Part shown: in pieces, positions 9,372 to 19,172 of the stretch
Numbering within the stretch: the first letter of the stretch is position 1
Layout of the letters: each line of letters opens with the position of its first letter
NCBI GenBank assembly: GCA_902168185.1
Contig: CABHOV010000047.1
Span: 186,001 to 250,000 of the forward strand
Length of the DNA stretch: 64,000 bases
From: an uncultured Bacteroides sp.
GTDB lineage: Bacteria; Bacteroidota; Bacteroidia; Cytophagales; Cyclobacteriaceae
Direction: 5' to 3'
The notes under the pieces: model-generated
Database searches by the model: none
Seen by the model: the letters and a program-made list of their open reading frames with translations, nothing else
Told to the model about the DNA's origin: nothing
Position numbers and translations under genes: made by a program

Positions 9372-11867
9372 TCAGTTTTCGACCTGGTAAACAATATTTT
9401 CTGATATAGTTTTTATCCCATCTTCAGTTTCCTGTTGCTTTAAATAAAGGGCACCTTCTTTATCGTAGAAAAACATATCAGCAAAATTCTCTTCATCTAA
9501 GATGGCGCGCAGTCTGTAGTCGTTTAAATCATATACATAGCTCTTCATATTTCCCGACTCCGGATGCAAACGAAGATCATCAAACCAGATCGTGGTGGCA
9601 GCACCCGGTTTGAATTTTACCTCTACCGTTGCGCCGCGCGCAGGACACTGAAATGTACCCTTCACTTGCTGCCATCCTTCTATCACGTTACCGGTCAGCG
9701 TGCCCGAAGTGGTAGACAGTACTATATTTTGTTTATCACGGAATATGATCTCGATGGCTACGTTTTCTGCAATCATCGGTTTGGCAACGTGTAGATTGTT
9801 AGCGGATGCCCAGGCACTGATCAGGTATAATTTTCCCGAATCAAGCTGCAAGAGGTTCTGCTTAAAAGTACGGTCTGCCGTTATCTTCAAACTGCTTCGG
9901 CCTGTATGAGCAAAGGTTGAATCTATATCCGGCGATGTAGCAGGCTGTACCTGGTTCTTGATTTTCACTTCCCCTATCCAAATGCTGGGGAAGAGTGCTT
10001 GCCGCAGAACAATCAGTGACCAGTCCGGGCGCTGCGGATGCTGACGTATACATACCACTTCATTATCTAAAATTGTTCTCGACCGGTTGCGGGTGAAAAT
10101 GAAAAACGATTTCCCGGTCACATCCACATGCGTAACATTCTCCAACTCCTCGACACTTGCTTCTACAACGGCGATGTTTTTATAACTTAAACGTGTTGGA
10201 TAAATGGAATACTGCGGAAGGGGCTGCGTGCTGAATATCCAGTTTCCGGAAGACTCTCCTGCCATATATTCAAAGCCCGTGAATGCCATCTCCCGATTGC
10301 GCATATTGCTACCGTTGGCTGTAGGCAGATGTCCGCCATAATCATAGAGGGCAGCACTGTAAACACCCTGCACGTCACGACTCTCGGTCTCATAACTATA
10401 GGGACTATATTGCGTCGTCGCACTGACTTGTATCCAATTGGGGACTGCATTTAACTCGGCATTGCCCCAGTTAAAACCATTCAGCGGAAACGTACCGTCT
10501 TTCTTCAGATCAGGCTCACTTGATTTGGTACGGGGCACTTCATATATATACTGGCCGTCATTTCTCCACACACCCTGGCTACCCGATAAAAAACCATGTT
10601 TTCCTTCCAGGGATGGGGCGGTATGTTGCATCGACCATGAGTCCGAAAATGATGTTGCAGCCGTTGTGATCACCTCTTGCTTTATTTGCGAGCTCACTTC
10701 AATAACAGTATCCATCAATGCATCTTCGGATGCGTTAACGGTGATCTGCTTTTGAATCATCGCCGGGTCGTTACTACAGGCGCCACAACCATAGTATACA
10801 TTAAATACAACCGTATAGGTACCGGGCGCATTATAGCTGTGGATAGGACGCCACTCTTCAGATATAGTACCATCACCAAACTCCCACCAGTAGGTATATA
10901 TCTGGCAATTCTGCGGATTTATTACTTTGGGCTCGAAATCTATAGCACACAGCAATTTAGTATAGTTGAAGTCAAAGGTTATTTCCCGTATGGTAGAGGC
11001 ATCAAAGTATAGACATTTGTTATCCAGATAATCCACTCCCGCAGGCGTATAGGGGTCGATCAACTCAGTTCCGGGTTTGGAAAAACGACCCAGCTGATAA
11101 AAAAAGCAGGCGCCTGCCCCTTCCCCGTTATCCATCCCGACCGTGGCGGGCGTACCACCAAAACCGTTTACACCGCCAGAGGCATCCCCCGTCGTCCATT
11201 GCATATCACCATAATAGAATGCTATATTGTTGCCCAGGCCAATAGAAGGATCATTTCCATCTGTGATGATAAGCTTAAAGGTGTTTCGCTTATTTGTTTT
11301 CCGCTGGTAATGTCCTACCTGGTGCCAGATGGCTGTAAAGCGATTCGGTTCAGATTTATAGTATATCTGTCCGCTTAAAAAACCACGGGTATCCACATCA
11401 GCCCAGAAGGGCGCAATCATATCATAGGAAGAAGGAAAGCCTGTTGCATTATATACACCGTTTGGCGCGTCGAACGTAACGTTGCCATTGATGTTAACAT
11501 ATAGGTGATGATAGTTGGTGCCAAAGAAGTTGAACGTAAACTGCAGGGGTATAGCATTCGTAGAACCATCGTCTTCAGGAGCCATCACCGAAAATGAAGG
11601 ATCGTTCGAAGGATCTTCCACCATGCACGGTTCGGTTGCAGAGGCCGTCATCATCCGGGCCTGCTGAATTTTAGGCGAAGCCTCTTCTTTGACCGACGCC
11701 GCAGATGGTAAGCCCGGGTAATTCTTTTGCTTGGGTGTGGCCGGAGGCTGCTGAATTTTGCCCTCTTCTTTAAGACGATCATAATCAGAACTTCCCGGCA
11801 AAACATTTTGCTGGCCTGAAACTTTCAGAAACGAAAGAAAGAGTAGTGTACATACTATATACTTCAT
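9372..11867 (-). CDS. exported nidogen-domain and PKD-domain protein, RHS-associated
   Basis: The start is placed at the ATG at 11867, which yields a signal peptide (MKYIVCTLLFLSFLKVSG) 10 bp after the previous stop; the frame stays open upstream, inside that gene. The product is 831 residues. A nidogen-like (NIDO) domain spans about 90-280, with LYVNINGNVTFDAP and MIAPFWADVDTRG. A PKD domain at about 310-378 shows WWEFGDGT and the HSYNAPGTYTV end. A jelly-roll, carbohydrate-binding-like region follows (near WIGEVKIK to WFDDLRLHPE). The last 50 residues (YVYDLNDYRLRAILDEENF, FYDKEGALYLKQQ) resemble a single YD repeat, as in other RHS-linked Bacteroidota proteins. NIDO and PKD domains mediate extracellular adhesion, so it is probably an exposed partner of the RHS protein. 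Confidence 0.85.
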   Translation of the reverse strand: MKYIVCTLLFLSFLKVSGQQNVLPGSSDYDRLKEEGKIQQPPATPKQKNYPGLPSAASVKEEASPKIQQARMMTASATEPCMVEDPSNDPSFSVMAPEDDGSTNAIPLQFTFNFFGTNYHHLYVNINGNVTFDAPNGVYNATGFPSSYDMIAPFWADVDTRGFLSGQIYYKSEPNRFTAIWHQVGHYQRKTNKRNTFKLIITDGNDPSIGLGNNIAFYYGDMQWTTGDASGGVNGFGGTPATVGMDNGEGAGACFFYQLGRFSKPGTELIDPYTPAGVDYLDNKCLYFDASTIREITFDFNYTKLLCAIDFEPKVINPQNCQIYTYWWEFGDGTISEEWRPIHSYNAPGTYTVVFNVYYGCGACSNDPAMIQKQITVNASEDALMDTVIEVSSQIKQEVITTAATSFSDSWSMQHTAPSLEGKHGFLSGSQGVWRNDGQYIYEVPRTKSSEPDLKKDGTFPLNGFNWGNAELNAVPNWIQVSATTQYSPYSYETESRDVQGVYSAALYDYGGHLPTANGSNMRNREMAFTGFEYMAGESSGNWIFSTQPLPQYSIYPTRLSYKNIAVVEASVEELENVTHVDVTGKSFFIFTRNRSRTILDNEVVCIRQHPQRPDWSLIVLRQALFPSIWIGEVKIKNQVQPATSPDIDSTFAHTGRSSLKITADRTFKQNLLQLDSGKLYLISAWASANNLHVAKPMIAENVAIEIIFRDKQNIVLSTTSGTLTGNVIEGWQQVKGTFQCPARGATVEVKFKPGAATTIWFDDLRLHPESGNMKSYVYDLNDYRLRAILDEENFADMFFYDKEGALYLKQQETEDGIKTISENIVYQVEN

Positions 11868-11877
11868 AACGGGCTGA

Positions 11878-14800
11878 TTATTTTCCTTTGGGTATAGTAA
11901 TTCGTTTACTGAATACATTGGTCGGTCCGGGTACGGATGGATCCTGCAACGCTGTAATACTTCCTGCACTCACATTGAGCTGATTGCGAAAACCCGACCG
12001 TAAGATCATCGCCCTGAATTCAGTGCCGCTGAGAGGCGTTTCGCAAAAGATGATTTTCTCGCCGCCTTCCGTGCCTATATATACGGCGGTGGCTACCGGA
12101 TCTGATAAACCTTCACTGCCACTGTATAACACCAATTCATCGCCGGGGAACATGGCAGCTTCGGCAAGTGGCGTGGAAAACTTATACTGCTTTTCCCTGT
12201 ACGGCACAGGCAGTATACCATTCATGACAAAGGCTGCGCCTGCATTCTGATAGGCCGCTCCCATTCCCGGGTACTGCAGGTACGCTGGTATCGTATAATT
12301 ATAGACCGCATCGTTATAATTATTATTGGCTTTTGTCAGGACCACTGTGCCGGTAAGTTTATCCCATTTAACATTGCTGGTTTTAATCAGAGATCCCCCG
12401 TCAAAGGCTTCTGTACTTTCCAGTATTCCGGATTTGAAAACAATTTTATTGGTAACAGCCGTTTTCAATTGACTTTCCGAGCGGCTGATGCTGGGCCATA
12501 CAGTCGGTACAGGTATGGGGATGATGGCAAACAGGATGGGTATATATACTATATCTGTGTTTATTCTAGCGCCCCCCTCCCAAGTAATGTCTTGGTACTG
12601 ACGCATGTCAACAAAAAATTCATTCTCCTGCGCCAATGTATATTTCGGCACAGACGGATTTTGAACTTCACCAGCCGAGGCCAGGCTCAAGGTTCCATCA
12701 CCGTTATCTTTAAACCAGGCGTTAAGCATTTGAACGCTCTGCTGCTGGTATAGCTTTGATTCACTCACATAACTATACCGCACCCATGATACAGGTTCCT
12801 TGTCCAGCGCGCCATTTTGATTCTGCCGGTATGTGCTTACCTGCCGTGGCTTGCCATGCATATCATTTGTGATAATGGAGTACCCTTGACTGGCGGCAAG
12901 TTTTGAAATGCTGACATTCCCTAAAAATGGTATAGGCACTGAAAGTTTGTAAGGCTTATTCTGCTTTTCTGTTTCGTCTGTAATAACTGGGAAATCCTTA
13001 GCGGTATAAAATTCATGTATAGTAACCCCGGTCGTACCATAACTAATCCCTGTTCCCTTCGGAAATACCGAAGAGCCATCCGGAAGTATTGCATTTTTAA
13101 CATCTTTACCGGCCAGGCTCGCGCTCGCAAGACTGCTTACCGTTACCTTCCTATAGCCAACCTGCGGTCCCGGGTAATAGCTTTCGTTGATGGGATACTC
13201 AAAGAACAAATTATTATCCGAGCGTAAAGGCACTGCCTGTACATATTTCTTGGCATACCGCAGCGGATTCTCGTCGCCACCAATAAGGGGTTCGTAAGCG
13301 GCCACACCACTACTGATCAGTTTACCGTTTTCTTCCAGGTTATACTCATATACCTGTCCATATATACCTTCGCTTTTCTCAGACCAGTTATCAGTCATGG
13401 TAATCTGACGCACGCGAAGACCACCGCCATATTTTACCTTGTCAGGAGAGTTAAGTCGAATCCATGATTTCCCGGAAACAATTTCTTTGCCCCAGTTTTT
13501 CTTATTACAGAATTTATAGAAGCCCTCAAACATTTGCCTGACCTGCGTGAAGACACTTCCAAGACTTTTGATTTGATCTACCCTTTCACCCGTACCCGAT
13601 GCCTGCTTGAGCTTACGTCCTGAATTGGCGAGTTCGGGTTGGTTGGTGCGAAGATGTTGCCAGGCGCGCATCGAGAACGGATGGTAGCCGTCTTCTGCCA
13701 CCAGGAAGAAATAACCATATGCATATTTACCCGAACTATCCTTCTCCAGTCCCATTGCTTTGTCGATCGCTATATCTGCGTAGCCGGATATATACTCATA
13801 GAACCCCTCACCTGCACTTCGCAAGTTTATTTTCAGCTTAAAGTATACTTGCTTTCTTTTCTGATCTATATATTTCAGTACCTCATCGCGCTGCTGATCG
13901 GCATTGAGTGTACCTGAAATCTTATCTTCGAGCTTAAAGCGAACCCGGGTACTGGCACTGTCCAATTGAAAAGATGTATTGTTTTCTGCCTGCGCAGACG
14001 GACCATACGGATCAACAACCTCCATCATTTGCATGGCTGGCATATGCTGCACATACGCGTAATCATCGGTTTCATAATCGACTATAATCTTACCGCCGGA
14101 TGGCAAACGAATTTCCTTTATATTCCATGCTGCTGCATTATTGTCCAATGCGGCTTTCTGATTAGGGTCCTGTACCACATATGGATAATCAATATTGTGC
14201 AGGTATTGTCCTGCAGGGTATGGCTTGTAATTACCCCAGCGATCATAAGCATGTTGATCATATGCCGGATTGGTAGCGTGATAGGTAAATATATAGGGAT
14301 TGAGCTTTCCCCGCTGGCTGCCACCGTATTCAAACCAGAGTTTCTTTAGCGTTAATTTTCCACCCCCCGTATTGCTGTTATATACTCCGGGACATTGCGA
14401 ATAATCATACTCAAATTTTACAATTTTTATAGGACGTGTACTTCCCGCCGCACGGGTAAATAATTTGATCTCCTGCAATGCATAAAGCGGTTTACCGGTG
14501 TTGTTGGCGTCTTGTAATTTCTGGGCTACACCGCGGGCGTCCTGCCTTTCCTGCAACGTAAATGTGGTAATGTGAGATTTCGTTTCTGCCTGCGAGAGAT
14601 ACCACACTTCTTTCTCCCCATATACATACGATCCCTTATCATCGCGCGGATCGGTCTTCCACCCTTCCTGGAGGTGGGCCTTCGAATAAGGATCGCGCCA
14701 CTTGTATGCATTTCCCGTCGACGCCGTCCGGGTATAGGTAAACTTCACCCAATACCCGAGATCATCTTCCGATACACCGTCCCCCGCCAGGTCCACATAG

Positions 14801-16734
14801 TCGGGCCCGACAATTGAAGTGAGTAAATAGGAGTGTGCATACGGAGGTATTTCCATTTTCTTAAGAAACTTCTCCGTATCAGAGTGTCCATAGTATGGAT
14901 CGCTCTGACCATTGTTACCCACATCCACTTTTGAAGTCTGTCCATTCTGCTTGTGTGCGCTGAAGGTGGTTTCCTCCTGGTATAGATTATATGCCGGTAT
15001 ACCATAATTATACCGGAGCCCATCAGGGGTTAAGGCCGTAAAACCTGCAATGTGATGACCCGGTTTATCGGTTCGCGATAAATTCTGCAAACTGCCATTG
15101 GCATCTTTATACTTGACTTTAAAGTAGGGTATAACTTCCTGTGAGCTTCCCACCAATTCATCATTGGTAAAAGTTTGTATTACCTGGCTGCGCGCCTTCC
15201 GCTCCCGGTTTGACAAAGCAGATGTAGGCATCGACCTCGCCCCGGTTTGTCCCTCCACCGTAGTGGATGCGGTGGGACTAATATTGCTTCCAGTCAACCG
15301 CACACGTACAGCACCTGTCCCTCCTAATGCATTTAACGTTTCAGCCGGTTCTGCTGATGGCTCTCCATGTACTTTAAAGTACCATGGCTCATATGTATCG
15401 TTTAGATTTTTTTGTTGAAAAGCTGCACGTGAACCAATATCATTGTTGCTCTCCCATCCTCCCGAGGTGGACTTGGAGTGATTAACACTTAAATTAACTC
15501 CCACGTGAGAGGCTGCCGGGCCAACGTCTACACCAATGGAGCCTCCAACGGAAACAGATGAAGTTTCAGGATCGCGCACCACACCATAGTCATTGCGCAA
15601 CGGCCTGTACATGGCTGCTATACCCTGGCCGGCAACAGTATATATATCGTATGTCAGAGAGGGTATAGCGAGATTAGGGGATTCCTTGGTAACAATGCCA
15701 TCTTTCTCACGGTTGAAATCGAGAACCGATTTGGAGTCATGCATGCCCTGGTCGTAGTGCATATATCCATAGGCATCTGAACGAATTCGTTTCTTGTCAT
15801 TATGCAGCCACTGCTCACTATAGAAGCCACGTATATATCCATTGGCAAAAAATCCCCACCATGATCCGCCCGGCTTAAATTGAGCCGAGATACTCACGTT
15901 GCGCATCGGCATACTCACCTGCGGCGTATAGCCAGGATGTGCCAAGGTCAGACTCGCCGAGCTATTGGCAATACCCGCCTTTACTTTATCGCCCACCGAA
16001 TATTTTAGCATACGGGAAGCATCTATGGAATGTGTAAAAGATACAGTTGAAAGACCTTGTTTGGAATTGTAGCCTGCACCCAAACCAAACTCACCCATTT
16101 TCCCGCCAAGGCTTAGTGAAGGATTAACGTTGACACCTTCTTTGGAATTCAAACTCAGATCAAGTCCCACACCCGCCGTCATCCCTCCTCCGGCAGCCAT
16201 CTTATAACCAAGAGAAGCATCTATACTATATCCGATGCCCTTATAGCTGTTGTGTGTTACGCCTAAACCTATGGATCCGATTTCAGCAGAAGCCCCGAAT
16301 ACTTCCAGGCTCACCCCCACGCCCAGGCCTACGGTTACACTGGGGTCTATTGACATCTTCGTATGGATTGGATCGCCTTTAAATTCATCTGGAAGTCCAC
16401 GCATTTGCCGTGTTATAGCGCCTGGATTCAGACTAAAACCTAATCCTACCCAGCTCGCTTCCGTATCCATACTGGAACCCGCCTGGTAGGATAAATTGAA
16501 GGGGTATCCTCCGTTTGGTCCTGGCAATTCAAACAAGGGTATGTTATAAGAGAAGTCACCGGTAAACATATCTACCATATCGGAGGTGCCGGCAGGCTGG
16601 AATGCCTGAACTTCAGGCTGCGTGGGTCCGGAGGTCAGGGCATAAGAGGTAGCAGGTAAAAACACCTGACAGATAAAAGCTGACAACACAAACAGACTTG
16701 CTTCCCTTCTGATATTTCGCAACAATCGTATCAT
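11878..16734 (-). CDS. 1618-residue exported RHS-companion protein (SpvB/TcB-like shell candidate)
   Basis: Starts with a signal peptide (residues about 13-32, ending ATSYA). The N-terminal text (GTSDMVDMFTGDFSYNIPLF, YPFNLSYQAGSSMDTEASWV, GLGFSLNPGAITRQMRGLPD) is the hallmark of a Bacteroidota family encoded beside RHS proteins. A Gly-rich stretch at about 130-240 (VTVGLGVGVSLEVFG and similar) looks like beta-rich repeats. The middle and C-terminal parts are long, Tyr/Asp-rich, with no catalytic motif I can see. By analogy with TcB/SpvB proteins that build half of a toxin cocoon with an RHS-type TcC, it may be a shell or scaffold; that is inference. Its ATG overlaps the stop of the lipoprotein gene (ATGA), pointing to coupled translation. 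Confidence 0.85.
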   Translation of the reverse strand: MIRLLRNIRREASLFVLSAFICQVFLPATSYALTSGPTQPEVQAFQPAGTSDMVDMFTGDFSYNIPLFELPGPNGGYPFNLSYQAGSSMDTEASWVGLGFSLNPGAITRQMRGLPDEFKGDPIHTKMSIDPSVTVGLGVGVSLEVFGASAEIGSIGLGVTHNSYKGIGYSIDASLGYKMAAGGGMTAGVGLDLSLNSKEGVNVNPSLSLGGKMGEFGLGAGYNSKQGLSTVSFTHSIDASRMLKYSVGDKVKAGIANSSASLTLAHPGYTPQVSMPMRNVSISAQFKPGGSWWGFFANGYIRGFYSEQWLHNDKKRIRSDAYGYMHYDQGMHDSKSVLDFNREKDGIVTKESPNLAIPSLTYDIYTVAGQGIAAMYRPLRNDYGVVRDPETSSVSVGGSIGVDVGPAASHVGVNLSVNHSKSTSGGWESNNDIGSRAAFQQKNLNDTYEPWYFKVHGEPSAEPAETLNALGGTGAVRVRLTGSNISPTASTTVEGQTGARSMPTSALSNRERKARSQVIQTFTNDELVGSSQEVIPYFKVKYKDANGSLQNLSRTDKPGHHIAGFTALTPDGLRYNYGIPAYNLYQEETTFSAHKQNGQTSKVDVGNNGQSDPYYGHSDTEKFLKKMEIPPYAHSYLLTSIVGPDYVDLAGDGVSEDDLGYWVKFTYTRTASTGNAYKWRDPYSKAHLQEGWKTDPRDDKGSYVYGEKEVWYLSQAETKSHITTFTLQERQDARGVAQKLQDANNTGKPLYALQEIKLFTRAAGSTRPIKIVKFEYDYSQCPGVYNSNTGGGKLTLKKLWFEYGGSQRGKLNPYIFTYHATNPAYDQHAYDRWGNYKPYPAGQYLHNIDYPYVVQDPNQKAALDNNAAAWNIKEIRLPSGGKIIVDYETDDYAYVQHMPAMQMMEVVDPYGPSAQAENNTSFQLDSASTRVRFKLEDKISGTLNADQQRDEVLKYIDQKRKQVYFKLKINLRSAGEGFYEYISGYADIAIDKAMGLEKDSSGKYAYGYFFLVAEDGYHPFSMRAWQHLRTNQPELANSGRKLKQASGTGERVDQIKSLGSVFTQVRQMFEGFYKFCNKKNWGKEIVSGKSWIRLNSPDKVKYGGGLRVRQITMTDNWSEKSEGIYGQVYEYNLEENGKLISSGVAAYEPLIGGDENPLRYAKKYVQAVPLRSDNNLFFEYPINESYYPGPQVGYRKVTVSSLASASLAGKDVKNAILPDGSSVFPKGTGISYGTTGVTIHEFYTAKDFPVITDETEKQNKPYKLSVPIPFLGNVSISKLAASQGYSIITNDMHGKPRQVSTYRQNQNGALDKEPVSWVRYSYVSESKLYQQQSVQMLNAWFKDNGDGTLSLASAGEVQNPSVPKYTLAQENEFFVDMRQYQDITWEGGARINTDIVYIPILFAIIPIPVPTVWPSISRSESQLKTAVTNKIVFKSGILESTEAFDGGSLIKTSNVKWDKLTGTVVLTKANNNYNDAVYNYTIPAYLQYPGMGAAYQNAGAAFVMNGILPVPYREKQYKFSTPLAEAAMFPGDELVLYSGSEGLSDPVATAVYIGTEGGEKIIFCETPLSGTEFRAMILRSGFRNQLNVSAGSITALQDPSVPGPTNVFSKRITIPKGK

Positions 16735-17315
16735 AATGCTAATTGGGGAATATTACGTTTAGAGATATGCATACTTACCGGCAGAGCACCCAGCCACGGT
16801 GAGTTAATGTTTAACTTTACATCTTCTGCCATACCCGCTGTCTTCTCAAAGCCGAGCACGAATGTCCTGGACTTGCGCATGGCAGCATCTTTTTCGAAAT
16901 GGAATAGCACGCATGGCAACGATTGATCGCCATCCACCAGAGAAATGTCGCCTTGAAACAGGTATGAAAAATAGTATAGCTTTCGTTGTTTCTCTTCCAG
17001 GTTTGATATTCCAAAATCAATGAGGTCTGTCCCGGCGGATTTACTTCCAATGGTCAGCATGTAGTATTGCAGGCCGTCGGTAGAATCCGCCTCACCTCCG
17101 CTATAACTTGCCGCCTGGAAATTTTTCCATTCTGCCGGCACATATTGAACATCATATACAAATTCACCTTGTATAGTCTTCACGTGAAGGCCATTTTCGT
17201 AGTCCTTGATCCATTGGCTATATTCATCTTTGCTCATACTCCCTGAGCATGCACCGATAGTGACCGCCAAACAGACACCGGATATGATCCTGTAAAAACA
17301 CTTCATGTCTTTCAT
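16731..17315 (-). CDS. RHS-operon lipoprotein
   Basis: A 194-residue protein with a lipoprotein signal: a hydrophobic stretch, then VTIGAC with the lipid-attachment Cys at residue 23. The segment after it (SKDEYSQWIKDYENGLHVKK-like, then FVYDVQYVPAEW) matches a small lipoprotein family that I know next to giant RHS-companion genes in Bacteroidota. No enzyme motif is visible. It is third in the operon; its stop overlaps the start of the 1618-residue gene, and an 18-bp palindrome precedes it. Two ATGs (codons 1 and 4) are both usable. It probably anchors or assists surface display of the large partner, with function unknown. Confidence 0.85.
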   Translation of the reverse strand: MKDMKCFYRIISGVCLAVTIGACSGSMSKDEYSQWIKDYENGLHVKTIQGEFVYDVQYVPAEWKNFQAASYSGGEADSTDGLQYYMLTIGSKSAGTDLIDFGISNLEEKQRKLYYFSYLFQGDISLVDGDQSLPCVLFHFEKDAAMRKSRTFVLGFEKTAGMAEDVKLNINSPWLGALPVSMHISKRNIPQLAL

Positions 17316-17331
17316 ATATAGTACTATATAT
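17314..17331. repeat. 18-bp perfect palindrome between operon genes
   Basis: ATATATAGTACTATATAT is its own reverse complement. It fills the 22-bp gap between the stop of the 258-residue gene (17338) and the start of the lipoprotein gene (17315), touching the start codon. It could be an operator, a fold affecting translation of the lipoprotein gene, or an extreme case of the TATA-rich hexamers seen across the window. Confidence 0.7.
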
Positions 17332-17337
17332 TGCCAG

Positions 17338-18114
17338 TCAGTTGCTTGCTCTCTTTAATGGTTCGGGTTGCTTCCACGGCTCTATAAAAAGAGTATTGAT
17401 TTTTTTCTCATTTTCCTGACAGGTGACCACGACTTGTCGCGTTACCTCGTTCCCGCAGGCATCTACCACATTCAATACCACTACATACTCCGGGGTCGCA
17501 TCCACGGTAACGACAGGAGTATTTCCGGGACGAGCGATCACCTCCTGACGAGGCTGATACAAAAGGGTACTTCGACTTTGATTCATGATATACCAGCTTG
17601 TGGTATAAGGAGTTTTTCCTCCTGATATCTGACCATAAAATTCAACGGTGCCGGGTTCACTTTTTTCGCATTTCATCCGAATTGGATTAACCAGGATATT
17701 TACCTGGGGACCTTCCACCATCGGCTGCGCTATTTTCTTTAACAGCAAAACATTTACCGCGTTCGCCTCATTGGTGAGTTCAACAGTATATGTTTCATCG
17801 ATGGGCCAGACGGCAAAAATATTATCAATCTGTATAGTATAATAGTTCAATCCATAATCCTTGTGTACCCCATACTCCCCTACTACCTCACGCTTTGTAT
17901 TATATACCTTCAGGGATACGGACTCCTTTTCACCATAGCCGTCGTAATACTGAATATTTAGTCTCGGTTCAAAGACTAATCCCGGCTGAGTAGAATTCAG
18001 ATTTATATTGTGATAGTATACCGTTTTTTCCTTCGCCATCGTCCGAGGTTGTGCATTGCTCCAAGGTGCAAAACCTAACTCTATCAGTATTATATATAGT
18101 ATGGTTCGTATCAT
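17338..18114 (-). CDS. exported PKD-like protein of the RHS operon
   Basis: A 258-residue protein with an N-terminal hydrophobic signal (MIRTILYIILIELGF) and processing probably after SNA. Residues about 30-130 form a beta-rich segment (FEPRLNIQYYDGYGEKESVS). The second half resembles a PKD/Ig-like fold: GTVEFYGQISGGKTPYTTSW, then YVVVLNVVDACGNEVTRQVV. Such domains usually mediate protein contact outside the cell. Its ATG shares one base with the preceding TAA (TAATG), so translation is probably coupled to the upstream gene. I know no functional name for it. Confidence 0.8.
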   Translation of the reverse strand: MIRTILYIILIELGFAPWSNAQPRTMAKEKTVYYHNINLNSTQPGLVFEPRLNIQYYDGYGEKESVSLKVYNTKREVVGEYGVHKDYGLNYYTIQIDNIFAVWPIDETYTVELTNEANAVNVLLLKKIAQPMVEGPQVNILVNPIRMKCEKSEPGTVEFYGQISGGKTPYTTSWYIMNQSRSTLLYQPRQEVIARPGNTPVVTVDATPEYVVVLNVVDACGNEVTRQVVVTCQENEKKINTLFIEPWKQPEPLKRASN

Positions 18115-19172
18115 TACCTTTCAATTTTAACGGTACTAAATCCTATTCTGAAAATAAAAGGCGAGATCGCCTGCGTGGCAACGCTGCGATCAGACACATT
18201 ATACATGAGCGACAAATTGAGCGTCACCGGCGCGGAGAGTGACAGCAGCCATCCTCCACCGACAAAGAAGTTATGGCATTCGTAAAACGTTTTCTTTGAC
18301 TCACCCGACCCCACTGCATAGGAATCCATCAGGTCCTCTCCTTGCAGGTATAGGCGTCTCTTAAAGAACTCCACTTTGGTAAACACTTTAGCGCCAAGGG
18401 AAGAATGAAATTTCTTTTCTTCCTTCCAGAAGAGCAGGTTCGGACCAGCACCTACAGATATATACCGGAATAAGTGTATACCCCAGCAAGGTGTTACCTG
18501 GTAAAGTGGATCGCTGCCTACGGCCATGCCCAGTATACCTTCCAGGTATGAGCGGTCGATGAGCGATGGTATACGCGTGAAAGTAGAAATCTTCTGAGAC
18601 GTGTTAATCTTTGCCTCTTTTAACTTCATGGCATTGCCTTGCAAATTCACATCCCGGATGCTATCCAATGAATTCAGGTACTTTGTTTTGACGATACTGC
18701 CTGGCAAAGGAGGAAGCGCGCTCTTCGCTATATCTTCTAATTGATAGGAAGGCAAGGGAGGAATCCGTGATGAGACACTTTGACTAGGATCAGTGATGGT
18801 GGGAAGGGAAGCATCGGGAATCGACTGACTGCCATGCACCTTTTGATTCACCGCCTCAACTATATCATGTTCTGATAAAAGTTTAGACTTTGGATCCGGA
18901 ATAGAGGGTATATTAACATTCTTTATTTGAGTGAGTGAATCAAATTGTTCTGCCCAACGCTGGTTAGAGTAAACTTCTTCAAGGGTAACTTTTTTTCTAT
19001 AGTCATATAGTTGACCGGCACCTATAGCCGTTTGCTGAAGAGTCGAATCCCATGGAATACTTCGCTCCAGAGGTTTAATCTTTGAGCTATCCACGGTCAC
19101 GGTAATGGTTTGACCAAAGACACAATAGCTCACAGACCACCACATGAAAATGATCAGGTAGTAACGCTGCAT
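18114..19172 (-). CDS. outer-membrane-like exported protein, first gene of RHS operon
   Basis: The start is placed at the ATG at 19172, because it begins a good signal peptide (MQRYYLIIFMWWSVSYCVFG); the frame is also open to 19226. The 352-residue product has a Ser/Pro-rich middle (SIPDASLPTITDPSQSVSSR) and a C-terminal half with alternating strands and Gly/aromatic residues (GILGMAVGSD, YISVGAGPNLLFW, HNFFVGGGWLLSL, FIFRIGFSTVKIER) that looks like a small outer-membrane beta-barrel. As first gene of the operon it may anchor the surface complex. I did not find a canonical promoter upstream. The barrel call is from pattern alone. Confidence 0.75.
   Translation of the reverse strand: MQRYYLIIFMWWSVSYCVFGQTITVTVDSSKIKPLERSIPWDSTLQQTAIGAGQLYDYRKKVTLEEVYSNQRWAEQFDSLTQIKNVNIPSIPDPKSKLLSEHDIVEAVNQKVHGSQSIPDASLPTITDPSQSVSSRIPPLPSYQLEDIAKSALPPLPGSIVKTKYLNSLDSIRDVNLQGNAMKLKEAKINTSQKISTFTRIPSLIDRSYLEGILGMAVGSDPLYQVTPCWGIHLFRYISVGAGPNLLFWKEEKKFHSSLGAKVFTKVEFFKRRLYLQGEDLMDSYAVGSGESKKTFYECHNFFVGGGWLLSLSAPVTLNLSLMYNVSDRSVATQAISPFIFRIGFSTVKIER

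Noticed and set aside
17314-17331. Reading the TATATA words as TATA-box promoters
   Set aside because: Bacteroidota promoters use TTTG and TAnnTTTG; the words are as common in genes and after stops as before starts.
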